This document shows positions 8,238-16,392 of a DNA stretch of 64,000 bases, piece by piece. A program made the position numbers and the translations under genes. Position 1 is the stretch's first letter. Each line of letters starts with the position of its first letter. The notes below the pieces were generated by a model. It was not told the DNA's origin. It worked only from the letters and a program-made list of their open reading frames with translations, and searched no databases. This stretch comes from Candidatus Poribacteria bacterium (GTDB lineage Bacteria > Poribacteria > WGA-4E > WGA-3G): positions 1-64,000 of the forward strand of contig JAJDTJ010000129.1 in assembly GCA_022827225.1 (NCBI GenBank), in the 5' to 3' direction.

Positions 8238-8858
8238 ATGTTTACCTATTTTTTTAGGCGCGACTTTTCGGTCGCTATTTCACAATTAATGTTAATAAGT
8301 TTGGTAGCAGTGCTACCGTTTATGGGCGGTTGCGGTGAAGATGACAACCCCATTGTTGATGATGGGCATGACCACGAACACGAAGCGGATGCACCCCTTC
8401 ACGCCGATGCCGACGGCTTTAACTTGGAAATCAATGGAGAAGTGGTCTATCATCAACATCAAGGTCACCATGAAGGCGGTCTCACCGTTAAAGCTGGTGA
8501 AGAGATTGAGATACATGTACATTTTCTTGACGCGGACGAAAACGAACTCCATCTTGATGAAGTAGCGGCCCCGCCGGGTGAAGATGACGACCATGACCAT
8601 GACCATGACGGAGCGGAATTCTTCAGTTTGGGTCTGTCGGGTTACGATTCCTCTATTATCAATATCCATCTGGACCACGATGAACATGAACACGAAGAGG
8701 AACATGGCGAACATGGTCATGAAGAGGAACACGGTGACGCGTTACCGTTTGGACTCGAAGGATTGAAAGCAGGAAAAACGGAAATCAAACTCCAACTGCT
8801 TCACGGGGATCATCCGGACTTCACAGCAGCACTCCCGATACCAGTAACAGTGGAATAA
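8238..8858 (+). CDS. Histidine-rich metal-binding lipoprotein
   Basis: 206 aa with an N-terminal hydrophobic signal (about 13-30) and a lipobox-like FMGGC, so Cys32 would be lipidated. The mature part is loaded with His, Asp and Glu: HDHEHE, HQHQGHH, HDHDHD and HDEHEHEEEHGEHGHEEEH. Such tracts bind Zn, Cu or Ni in periplasmic proteins. It ends 10 bases before the TonB-dependent receptor, so it probably captures metal or hands it on next to that receptor. A GGAG site precedes the ATG. The globular parts match no family I can name. Expression with the receptor is likely; the metal is inferred from context. Confidence 0.8.
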   Translation: MFTYFFRRDFSVAISQLMLISLVAVLPFMGGCGEDDNPIVDDGHDHEHEADAPLHADADGFNLEINGEVVYHQHQGHHEGGLTVKAGEEIEIHVHFLDADENELHLDEVAAPPGEDDDHDHDHDGAEFFSLGLSGYDSSIINIHLDHDEHEHEEEHGEHGHEEEHGDALPFGLEGLKAGKTEIKLQLLHGDHPDFTAALPIPVTVE

Positions 8859-8868
8859 GGGGGACATC

Positions 8869-11136
8869 ATGTTAAGCACTTGTGCTTGTTCGCACAGGTC
8901 TCCCACGGTGAGGACGCTTAGAAAGTGTCCTCACCTATTGATGTTCGTATTTGGAATAGTAGGATGCCTGTTCTGCTATCTCAAGGAGGTCCAAAGTGCT
9001 TCGGACACAACGCAGTCTTTGGAAGGAGAAGTTACTGAAGAACGGAGTCATGCTCGCCTTAGTGGCGTTAGAGTCCAGATTACGGGCCTTGAGAGAAGTG
9101 TGAGGACCGATTCAAATGGTCGGTTTAAGTTTGACGCAGTGCCAGAAGGGCAGCAGACGCTTCAGTTCCTCAAGGTTGGTTATCAGCGGTTTGAACAGGT
9201 TGTTAATGTCAACGCCTCCACGCCTCATCTCAAGGTTGAATTGGCGGCGTTGTCATTTCAACTGCAAACCATCACGGTATACGGTTCAAATCGCACGCTT
9301 TCACAGTTTGAGGAGACAACCGACTTAGCATTGGATGAGGAAGAACTCCAAAGACGGTTAGGTATGACCTTGGCGACCACATTAGCAGATGAGATCGGCA
9401 TTTCTCAGCGAACGATGGGACGTGCGGTCGCCCGTCCAGTTATTCGTGGATTGGGCGGTGACAGGCTGCTCATTCTTGAAAACGGTGAACGGACAGGCGA
9501 TAAATCCGCCTCCAGTGCCGACCACGCCGTATCCATTGATCCGACGACTGCCGAGGGCGTTGAAATTACGCGGGGGCCTGCATCGCTCATTTACGGCTCA
9601 AGCACATTGGGCGGTGTCATCAATGTCAAAAGCAATCACATACCCCAAATTCTACCGAGACGGCTCGATACGCATCTAACGTTCCAGGCTGAATCTGTCA
9701 ACTCAGGTTTGACTGGAACGACAGGTTTTACGTTCCCGATTGGTGACTTTGCGGGCAATGTAGAATGGAATCGGCGGCGTGCATCCGACATACAAACGCC
9801 GGTAGGTGTCCTCGAAAACACTGCCCTTTCAAACGTCAATTTTTCAGGCGGTGCCTCGCTGATTAAACCGTGGGGCTTCATCGGTGCCTCTGGAAGCAGT
9901 TATCGCTCGAATTACGGCATCCCCGGTTCCCCTGAAGGGCATCTGACTGGGGTTAACATCGCACTTGACAAGCAACGCTATGAAGGACAGATGGAATACC
10001 GCTTCAATACAAGGATGCTTGAAAAGGTAAAACTCCAGACTGCCTATACGCGTTATCAGCATCAAGAGTTGGAGTCGAACGGGACACTTGGTGTGGAATT
10101 CGGGGTGCTAACGTACAATGTCTCAGCGATGGCTCACGTATTAGACAACGCCGTTGCGGGTATTTGGGGTGAGTACCGAGACCATGCTACAGGCGGGTTT
10201 TATTGGACACCGCACACCCGTGAGTTCGCGTTGGCGGGATTTTATTTAAACCAGCGTAACTTCGACAAGCTCACCTTACAGGGGGCTATCCGCTACGACG
10301 TTAGGCGTGCGGAACCGTTTAGACCTGGAGCAGTTGTCCGAGCCGGAACCGTACAACGCCGTGATTTCAACGGTTTCTCCGGGGCCACCTCTGGAATTTA
10401 CCATTGGACGGATAGGTTGAGCACTGGGGCTACCCTAATGAAAACGTTTCGCGCCCCGGGTATTGAGGAACTTTTCAGCGATGGACCCCACTTGGCTGTC
10501 TATTCTTACGAAGTTGGTAATGCAGAGCTGGGACCTGAGAACGGATATGGCACTGAACTCTTCGTCAAATACGCTAATGACAGGTTCAGACTCAATCTTG
10601 CACTTTTCAGGAATCAGATACAGAACTACCTCATTCCGACGAACAGCGGTCAAAAAGAGTGGGGCAGCGGGGCGGCGGGATGGTTGTGGATTTATCAATA
10701 CATGGGACACGATGTTGTGATGGATGGGGCTGAAATCCAAATAGGGGGTGAGGTCACCTCACAGGTCCATCTTCAGTTGAATATGAGTTACATTCACGGA
10801 ACTATTCAAACCAGTGGGCGACCGCTGGAGCGTATCCCACCTCTCAACGGTAAATTCGTCATCAGCTACACGCCGACACCGTTGCATTTGCATGTTACAT
10901 CCCGTTTTTCAGGCAGCCAGACCCGGCTCGGCGAATTTGAGGAACCGACAGACGGCTATCTCGTCTATGATATTGGAGGTTATCTCAATTTTTCGTGGTG
11001 GCAGCTTGAGAACATGGTCGTTTTCGAAATTGAGAACCTCTTTGATACAGCATACCGCGAACATCTGTCCCGGATCAAGGCAGTGATGCCGGAACCTGGA
11101 CGGAACGCGAAGTTTTTGTATAAGCTTAATTTTTGA
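8869..11136 (+). CDS. TonB-dependent outer-membrane receptor, ZnuD-like
   Basis: 755 aa. An N-terminal signal segment (about 20-40) is followed by a carboxypeptidase-regulatory-like beta domain (about 50-130, EGEVTEERSHARLSGV...), a TonB plug (about 150-260, with VIRGLGGDRLLILENG and RGPASLIYGSSTLGGVIN) and a 22-strand-type barrel ending in Phe, as usual for outer-membrane proteins. It imports a metal or metal complex using TonB energy. Context with a His-rich lipoprotein, MerC, a ZnuA-like protein and a COG0523 GTPase points to zinc. It starts 10 bases after the lipoprotein, with GGGGGAC upstream of the ATG. Confidence 0.9.
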   Translation: MLSTCACSHRSPTVRTLRKCPHLLMFVFGIVGCLFCYLKEVQSASDTTQSLEGEVTEERSHARLSGVRVQITGLERSVRTDSNGRFKFDAVPEGQQTLQFLKVGYQRFEQVVNVNASTPHLKVELAALSFQLQTITVYGSNRTLSQFEETTDLALDEEELQRRLGMTLATTLADEIGISQRTMGRAVARPVIRGLGGDRLLILENGERTGDKSASSADHAVSIDPTTAEGVEITRGPASLIYGSSTLGGVINVKSNHIPQILPRRLDTHLTFQAESVNSGLTGTTGFTFPIGDFAGNVEWNRRRASDIQTPVGVLENTALSNVNFSGGASLIKPWGFIGASGSSYRSNYGIPGSPEGHLTGVNIALDKQRYEGQMEYRFNTRMLEKVKLQTAYTRYQHQELESNGTLGVEFGVLTYNVSAMAHVLDNAVAGIWGEYRDHATGGFYWTPHTREFALAGFYLNQRNFDKLTLQGAIRYDVRRAEPFRPGAVVRAGTVQRRDFNGFSGATSGIYHWTDRLSTGATLMKTFRAPGIEELFSDGPHLAVYSYEVGNAELGPENGYGTELFVKYANDRFRLNLALFRNQIQNYLIPTNSGQKEWGSGAAGWLWIYQYMGHDVVMDGAEIQIGGEVTSQVHLQLNMSYIHGTIQTSGRPLERIPPLNGKFVISYTPTPLHLHVTSRFSGSQTRLGEFEEPTDGYLVYDIGGYLNFSWWQLENMVVFEIENLFDTAYREHLSRIKAVMPEPGRNAKFLYKLNF

Positions 11137-11145
11137 AACTGTAGG

Positions 11146-11177
11146 ACGGGGGCGATGATTCTATTATATCGCCCCGT
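11146..11177 (+). terminator. Intercistronic hairpin after the receptor gene
   Basis: ACGGGGGCGAT (11146-11156) pairs with ATCGCCCCGT (11168-11177), with one bulged G and an 11-base loop, followed by an imperfect T-rich stretch. It may partly stop transcription between the receptor and the MerC gene. Confidence 0.5.
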
Positions 11178-11201
11178 TCTCAATTTTCTAAGGAGATAAA
11201 A

Positions 11202-11600
11202 TTGAAAAGATATTTTAACCACGAAATAGCGGATACGACTGGCGCGTGTCTCTCTGTTGCATGCGCGATTCATTGCCTTTCGATGCCGCTTTTAATCGCA
11301 GTTTTGCCTTTGATTGGGTTGGGTTTCTTTGCGACTGAGCGTGCTGAATTGGTCCTTATCACTGGCGCAATTGGACTGGCAATCGCGAGTTTAGCGTGGG
11401 GGGTTCGACTCCACCGAAGCTGGCGAGCATTGTTGATACTAATAGTGGCGTTGGCATTCATCGCCACCTCTCGGACAGCCGTTGAAGGCGCTTTTGAAGT
11501 GGTCTTCTACAGTATCGGTGGGGTTTTACTCGCGTCCGCGCACCTTGTAAATCGGCACCTATGTAAGACCTGTCCAGTATGCGAGGCGGAAGATGTATAA
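11202..11600 (+). CDS. MerC-family membrane protein
   Basis: 132 aa with four predicted membrane helices. The start is TTG at 11202, supported by AAGGAG about 7 bases upstream. The N-terminal Cys-containing helix (GACLSVACAIHCLSMPLL) is typical of MerC-like transporters, and a C-terminal Cys pair (CKTCPVC) follows. MerC proteins move mercuric or other soft metal ions across the inner membrane. Here the neighbours suggest a zinc-related or general metal role rather than a mer operon, since no merA or merR is present. The stop overlaps the next gene by 8 bases, so the two are translationally coupled. Confidence 0.85.
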   Translation: MKRYFNHEIADTTGACLSVACAIHCLSMPLLIAVLPLIGLGFFATERAELVLITGAIGLAIASLAWGVRLHRSWRALLILIVALAFIATSRTAVEGAFEVVFYSIGGVLLASAHLVNRHLCKTCPVCEAEDV

Positions 11601-12546
11601 AATTAGGCAGAGAATATACATTTCGGTGTGTTTAATAGGTATACTGGTATGGTCCGGCTGTGATCCGAAGGGACAACCGGATGCTGCCACAGGCGATAAA
11701 CTTCGCGTTGTTACCACGATCGGTATGATTACTGATGTTGTTAAAAATATTGGCGGTCCGCGCGTTGAGGTGACCGGGATGGTGGCACCTGGCGTAGACC
11801 CACACTTTTACAACCCGACGCCTAAAGATGTTCAAAGGCTCGGTTCAGCAGACATCATCTTCTATAACGGGCTGCATCTTGAAGCAAAAATGGGGGACAT
11901 CCTTGCGAAGATGTCGGAGGATACGCTGACGGTCGCCGTAACAGACGCTGTAGATCGGAGGCTATTGCTAACACCGCCAGAATACGATGGACTCTACGAT
12001 CCGCACTTATGGTTTGACGTGAAGCTTTGGATGCAAACGGTGGGAAAGATTCGTGATGCCCTGAGTGAATTCGATGCCGATAATGCTGCCTTGTACCGAA
12101 GCAACGCCGAACGCTACCTCACGGAACTCACCGAACTCGATGCGTACGTAAAGTCGCAAATGGAACGCGTGCCATCTGAGCAACGCGTCCTTGTGACGGC
12201 GCACGACTGTTTTAACTACTTCGGAGAGGCGTACGGGTTTGAGGTACGCGGATTACAAGGTATTAGCACCGCGACAGAAGTCGGTATCGCTGATGTACAG
12301 GAATTGGCGACGTTTATTGCGGCGCGGCGTATCTCTGCTATTTTTGTAGAGTCATCCGTCTCTCCACGGAGTCTCGAAGCGGTGAAAGCCGCTGTGAGGT
12401 CAAAAGGATTTGATGTGAGGATCGGTGGTGTGCTCTTCACAGACGCTATGGGAAAAGAGGGGACACCTGAAGGCACCTACATCGGGATGATCCGATATAA
12501 TATTGATACGATTGTACATGCTTTGATTGCGGAATCGGAGTTATAA
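11593..12546 (+). CDS. ZnuA/TroA-type metal ABC substrate-binding lipoprotein
   Basis: 317 aa. A signal peptide with lipobox-type WSGC is followed by a cluster A-I binding fold. The four metal ligands of the family are present: His in DPHFYNP, His in DPHLWFD, His in TAHDCFNYF and Asp in FTDAMG. The DAMG-EGTY-G-IRYN ending is close to TroA/MntC-type proteins, so zinc and manganese are both possible; the short loop lacks a His-rich insert. The partner ATPase and permease genes are not adjacent or anywhere in the window, so the protein either works with a distant transporter or feeds something else. It overlaps merC. Confidence 0.9.
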   Translation: MYKIRQRIYISVCLIGILVWSGCDPKGQPDAATGDKLRVVTTIGMITDVVKNIGGPRVEVTGMVAPGVDPHFYNPTPKDVQRLGSADIIFYNGLHLEAKMGDILAKMSEDTLTVAVTDAVDRRLLLTPPEYDGLYDPHLWFDVKLWMQTVGKIRDALSEFDADNAALYRSNAERYLTELTELDAYVKSQMERVPSEQRVLVTAHDCFNYFGEAYGFEVRGLQGISTATEVGIADVQELATFIAARRISAIFVESSVSPRSLEAVKAAVRSKGFDVRIGGVLFTDAMGKEGTPEGTYIGMIRYNIDTIVHALIAESEL

Positions 12547-12608
12547 ACCAGTTCTACAATAGAATCGGGGATCCTAACCTCTTATACAACGGAGCCTTAC
12601 AGATACAG

Positions 12609-12866
12609 ATGAAATTTTTTAATTCGCAAAAAGAGAGTGACCCACAGCAACTCGTCCAAGTCAAATCGTGGGTCTCCGAAGTCTTTGACCTATCAGAAGA
12701 CGTCTCCGTGATGATTACTCAGTTGCAATGCACCGAAGAAGGCTGCCCGCCTATTGAAACGGTCATTGCGATCATGGAGACACCGGGAAAGCCCCGGCAA
12801 TACAAGATTCACAAACCGCTGGCGGAGGTAAAGCAGACGGACATCGTTAGCTTGACCGCTGGCTAA
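12609..12866 (+). CDS. Small conserved protein next to the COG0523 GTPase
   Basis: 85 aa, soluble, no signal. The recognisable core is QCTEEGCPPIETVI, which places two Cys in a C-x4-C-P-P pattern, a possible metal or redox site. I cannot name the family. It sits between the binding-protein gene and the GTPase gene, 19 bases before the latter, and is probably co-transcribed. A role as a partner or client of the GTPase in metal delivery is inference from position alone. The upstream ribosome site is weak (CGGAG about 12 bases away). Confidence 0.7.
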   Translation: MKFFNSQKESDPQQLVQVKSWVSEVFDLSEDVSVMITQLQCTEEGCPPIETVIAIMETPGKPRQYKIHKPLAEVKQTDIVSLTAG

Positions 12867-12885
12867 ATTCAACAAGGAGAGAAAG

Positions 12886-14238
12886 ATGAACACAGCCATG
12901 CTAAACAATCAAGTCCCTGTCACCGTGTTAACGGGATTTTTAGGGTCTGGTAAAACCACGCTTCTCAACCGTATTCTCACCGAAAACCACGGCAAACGTA
13001 TCGCCGTCATCGAAAACGAATTTGGCGAGATCGGTGTTGATAATGATTTGGTCATCGGTGCCGAAGAAGAGATTTTCGAGATGAACAATGGTTGCATCTG
13101 CTGCACGGTGCGCGGTGATCTCATCCGTATTTTGGGGAATCTGATGAAGCGTCGCGATAAGTTCGACTATATTATGGTCGAAACCACAGGGCTTGCGGAC
13201 CCCGGGCCAGTTGCTCAGACGTTCTTCATGGACACCGAAATGAAGGAGAAGCTGCAACTGGATTCTGTCACAACGTTGGTTGATGCCAAACACATCTGGC
13301 AGCACATTGATGACAGCGACGAGGCACGTGAACAGATTGCCTTTGCCGATGTCATTTTGTTGAACAAGATTGACCTTGTGACCGAGGGAGAGTTAAATCA
13401 ACTGGAAGCCAGAATTCGCAGTATGAACAGTGCAGCGAAGATTTATCGAACCAAAGATGCCGTGGTTGAAATGGACAAGATTCTCAATGTCGGCGGATTC
13501 GATCTGGACCGGGCGATGGAGATTGACCCGCAGTTTATGGAACCGGAGTATCCGTTTGAATGGGCTGGTGTTTATAACCTTTCGGCAGGCACACATGAAC
13601 TGGTTCTCCAAGAAGGTCCTGACCCGGCGATGAAAGTCGCGTTGGTGCCCGTAAATGCGTCAACCGATGAAGCTTTGAATGCCGCTGTTGAGCCGGTCGT
13701 TATGGTTTTCTCCGATGATGAGCATGAACTTTCGGCGGGTGGCACCCTTCAACCGAGTGGACAACTCATTGAGTTGAATCTCACAGCGGACGAATTACGC
13801 TTTGACGTGCAGATCGACCGCTCCGGTGCTTACGCGCTGTTTAGCGAGCATCACCCCGATGAATTTCAAGCACAACTCTTTGGCAACGATGCCCTTGTCA
13901 AACCAGTTGTTGAACGCGAATTTAAGCCAGACCACGAACATGATGACGAAGTCACATCGGTCGGCATCACAACCCCCGGCGACCTCGACCCCGACCGGCT
14001 GGACAATTGGATTGGCAATCTGCTTCGGACAAAAGGTCCCGACATCTTCCGCATGAAAGGTATTCTGAGCATCAAGGGTCAGCCAAACCGATTCGTCTTC
14101 CAAGGTGTTCATATGCTCTTCGACGGTCGCCCTGACCGACCGTGGGGTGGTGAACCGCGCTACAATAGTCTCATCTTCATCGGGCGCAACCTCGATCGGG
14201 CCGAATTGACTGAAGGGTTTGAAGCATGTCTCGTTTGA
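12886..14238 (+). CDS. CobW/COG0523-family GTPase (putative zinc metallochaperone) with inserted domain
   Basis: 450 aa. G1 loop GFLGSGKT (about 17-24), ENEFGEIGVD, the metal-binding CICC motif (about 70-73), ETTGLADP and the base-recognition NKIDLV are all present. The C-terminal CobW_C domain (about 365-450) has the VFQGVHMLFDGRPDRPWG stretch typical of zinc-linked members. Between the two lies an unusual ~130-residue beta-rich insert (about 222-350). Zinc-linked COG0523 proteins use GTP to load metal into target enzymes under starvation. AAGGAG precedes the ATG. The stop overlaps the WD40 gene by 13 bases. Confidence 0.9.
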   Translation: MNTAMLNNQVPVTVLTGFLGSGKTTLLNRILTENHGKRIAVIENEFGEIGVDNDLVIGAEEEIFEMNNGCICCTVRGDLIRILGNLMKRRDKFDYIMVETTGLADPGPVAQTFFMDTEMKEKLQLDSVTTLVDAKHIWQHIDDSDEAREQIAFADVILLNKIDLVTEGELNQLEARIRSMNSAAKIYRTKDAVVEMDKILNVGGFDLDRAMEIDPQFMEPEYPFEWAGVYNLSAGTHELVLQEGPDPAMKVALVPVNASTDEALNAAVEPVVMVFSDDEHELSAGGTLQPSGQLIELNLTADELRFDVQIDRSGAYALFSEHHPDEFQAQLFGNDALVKPVVEREFKPDHEHDDEVTSVGITTPGDLDPDRLDNWIGNLLRTKGPDIFRMKGILSIKGQPNRFVFQGVHMLFDGRPDRPWGGEPRYNSLIFIGRNLDRAELTEGFEACLV

Positions 14239-15281
14239 ATAACCTGAGCAACCGCTTTTTTGAGCCCTCTCAACTGCGCGAAAATTGGACGGCAACCATC
14301 AGCGACCACGTCATTGATCTGGCGTGGTCACCTGATGGGAGATACATCGCTGCCGCGTCGGTTCTCGGTCCGGTGACAATTTTTGAAGGACATCGTCGGG
14401 CGATTATCCATGCCTTCAAAGGGCATGAATTCGGCACAATGTCAATCGCGTGGCGTCCAGACAGCAAGGTGCTTGCCAGTGCCGGACAAGATGGGAAAAT
14501 TCGGTTGTGGGATATAGCGAGTGGCGAAGCGACCCATTCGCTTGACGGGGGCGCTGCATGGGTTGAGCACCTATCTTGGAGTAGCGGCGAAAAACCGATC
14601 CTCGCCTCTGCCGCTGGTCGTAAGCTGAAACTCTGGAACGCTGTCGGCGATCTTGTTCGCGAATATTCCGACCATCAGAGCACGATTTCTGGTCTCCAGT
14701 GGAGACCGCGTGTAAGACAACTTGCCTCGATTGCCTATGGTGGTGTCACGCTGTGGGACCCGCGACAGTCGGAAGCCGTCCGCCGATTGGAATGGAAAGG
14801 CTCATCACTGGTGATTGCGTGGAGCCCTGACGGCAAACACATCGCCACCGGGGATCAAGATTCGACCGTACATTTCTGGATTATGTCTACCGGTGACGAC
14901 TTGCAAATGTCTGGCTATCCGACGAAAGTGCGAGAACTCTCGTGGGATGCCACGAATCGATACTTGGCTACCGGAGGCGGTCAGGAAGTTACAGTGTGGG
15001 ATTGTTCCGGTCGCGGACCGGCCGGTACCAGACCGATTACGCTTTCCGGGCATCAGGATTTTCTCAGCGTGGTGCGTTTTCAACATCGCGGAAAACTGCT
15101 GGCATCAGCCGGTGCCGACGGTCTGGTCTACGTCTGGCAATTGCGAGGCAGACGCAGTTCTCTGGCGGTTTATGAAGCCGCTCTGGCAGCGGGGGTCACA
15201 AGCCTCGTTTGGTCGCCGAATGACCAGTATATTGCTGTTGGTGACGAGTCGGGTCGGGTGAGCGTTTTTTCTATCTCTTGA
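14226..15281 (+). CDS. WD40-repeat beta-propeller protein
   Basis: 351 aa with about seven WD40 blades; clear ones end in IRLWDIA, LKLWNAV, VTLWDPR, VHFWIMS, VTVWDCS and VYVWQLR. There is no signal peptide or membrane segment, so it is probably a cytosolic scaffold. Its start lies inside the end of the GTPase gene (13-base overlap), implying translational coupling and a shared function. It may dock the GTPase with client proteins (inference). It is the last gene of the metal cluster. Confidence 0.85.
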   Translation: MSRLNNLSNRFFEPSQLRENWTATISDHVIDLAWSPDGRYIAAASVLGPVTIFEGHRRAIIHAFKGHEFGTMSIAWRPDSKVLASAGQDGKIRLWDIASGEATHSLDGGAAWVEHLSWSSGEKPILASAAGRKLKLWNAVGDLVREYSDHQSTISGLQWRPRVRQLASIAYGGVTLWDPRQSEAVRRLEWKGSSLVIAWSPDGKHIATGDQDSTVHFWIMSTGDDLQMSGYPTKVRELSWDATNRYLATGGGQEVTVWDCSGRGPAGTRPITLSGHQDFLSVVRFQHRGKLLASAGADGLVYVWQLRGRRSSLAVYEAALAAGVTSLVWSPNDQYIAVGDESGRVSVFSIS

Positions 15282-15370
15282 TTATCACTTCCTCCATGAT
15301 AACTTTGATAAATAGCAGCTAAATAATAACCTTTTGATTTTTTCCACGAATGCCGATACCGACCTCGTAG

Positions 15371-15390
15371 GGGCTGGGGTTCCCCAGCCC
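15371..15390. terminator. GC-rich hairpin, likely terminator or dispersed repeat
   Basis: GGGCTGGGG (15371-15379) and CCCCAGCCC (15382-15390) pair perfectly over a 2-base loop between convergent genes. No T run follows. Similar short hairpins recur in other gaps of this window, so it may be a repeat that also ends transcripts. Confidence 0.5.
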
Positions 15391-15451
15391 TTCATCAACA
15401 GACAATGGGCATATCTAATGTTTAAACTCGCTTAAACCGCGCCCTTCAATA

Positions 15452-16243
15452 TCAGTATATTGCTTTGATAGCACCCCATACGGTCGTCAACTTTCCAGAA
15501 GCATCAACTGAAGACGGTTGCAGTTCCGACTGTTTCAGTTCCTCGGCGGTCAACGGGCGATTCCAGACCTTCACCTCATCAATCAACCCCTTGTAAAACC
15601 GGTTCAGATGCTCTCCTACCCAAATTGACTGTCCGCTGTTGATGTCTTTTGTGTTGTCATCAACTTCATCAATCAATTCACCGTCCACGTAGAGTCGTAT
15701 CTTTTTTGCTTTCTGGTCTCGCACACCCGCGAGGACATGCCATTTGTCATCGTTGAGGAAATCAGGAGACCTTATCCCAGCACTACTTGCCCGTCCTACA
15801 TCGCGGACGCTAAATCCCATCTTGCCTCGAGCCGCTGGGTCGTCGCCGCTAACGGAGAGTATCCAAACCGCATCAGTCGCCGGACGATAGTTCCCAACAA
15901 TCCCATCGTTCTGTGGTGGCTCATCGTCCGTTTTTACCCAGACCTGGACTGTTAATGAATCACCCGTGGAAAAGGTAATCGAATCTTCGAGTGGTATTTC
16001 AACGAAGTCATCTTGACCATCAAATTCTAACGCCGCGCCGTGTTTGCCGGCGACCGTCTTTGCGCCACCGTTAATGATTCCATCATTGCCTTCGTCAGAC
16101 TGATCCTTTGCAGTATCGCCTTGAATTGTATTTTCGTCAAAACTCAGATGCAGTACTAATCCTTCCGGCGGATTGGCTTGACTACACGGCAGAAAACCGA
16201 TGAGCATACCCATCACCGCGAAAATCACAAGAACCCTTTTCAT
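15452..16243 (-). CDS. Secreted LamG/concanavalin-like domain protein
   Basis: 263 aa. Signal peptide (about 1-23), then a single LamG-like jelly-roll domain (about 30-225; begins LVLHLSFDEN and includes GAALEFDGQDDFVEIP, VQVWVKT, LYVDGELIDEV and GLIDEVKVWNRPLTAEE). These domains bind carbohydrate or protein outside the cell. After a short linker it ends GKLTTVWGAIKAIY, a tail shared with two other secreted proteins in this window. AGGAG sits before the ATG. It lies downstream of the type A permease on the same strand, but a 149-base gap makes co-transcription uncertain. Confidence 0.85.
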   Translation of the reverse strand: MKRVLVIFAVMGMLIGFLPCSQANPPEGLVLHLSFDENTIQGDTAKDQSDEGNDGIINGGAKTVAGKHGAALEFDGQDDFVEIPLEDSITFSTGDSLTVQVWVKTDDEPPQNDGIVGNYRPATDAVWILSVSGDDPAARGKMGFSVRDVGRASSAGIRSPDFLNDDKWHVLAGVRDQKAKKIRLYVDGELIDEVDDNTKDINSGQSIWVGEHLNRFYKGLIDEVKVWNRPLTAEELKQSELQPSSVDASGKLTTVWGAIKAIY

Positions 16244-16392
16244 GATAAACTCCTTTTATGCAATTAGCCAAAAACAAGACAGTTTTGGCTAAATAATGGT
16301 TTCGGAACTAACGAAAAGACTCTTCTTAACTCTGTACCACCACATCAAGTGCCAAAATGATAGCAGATTTGGCGAAAATAGTCAAAAAAGAA

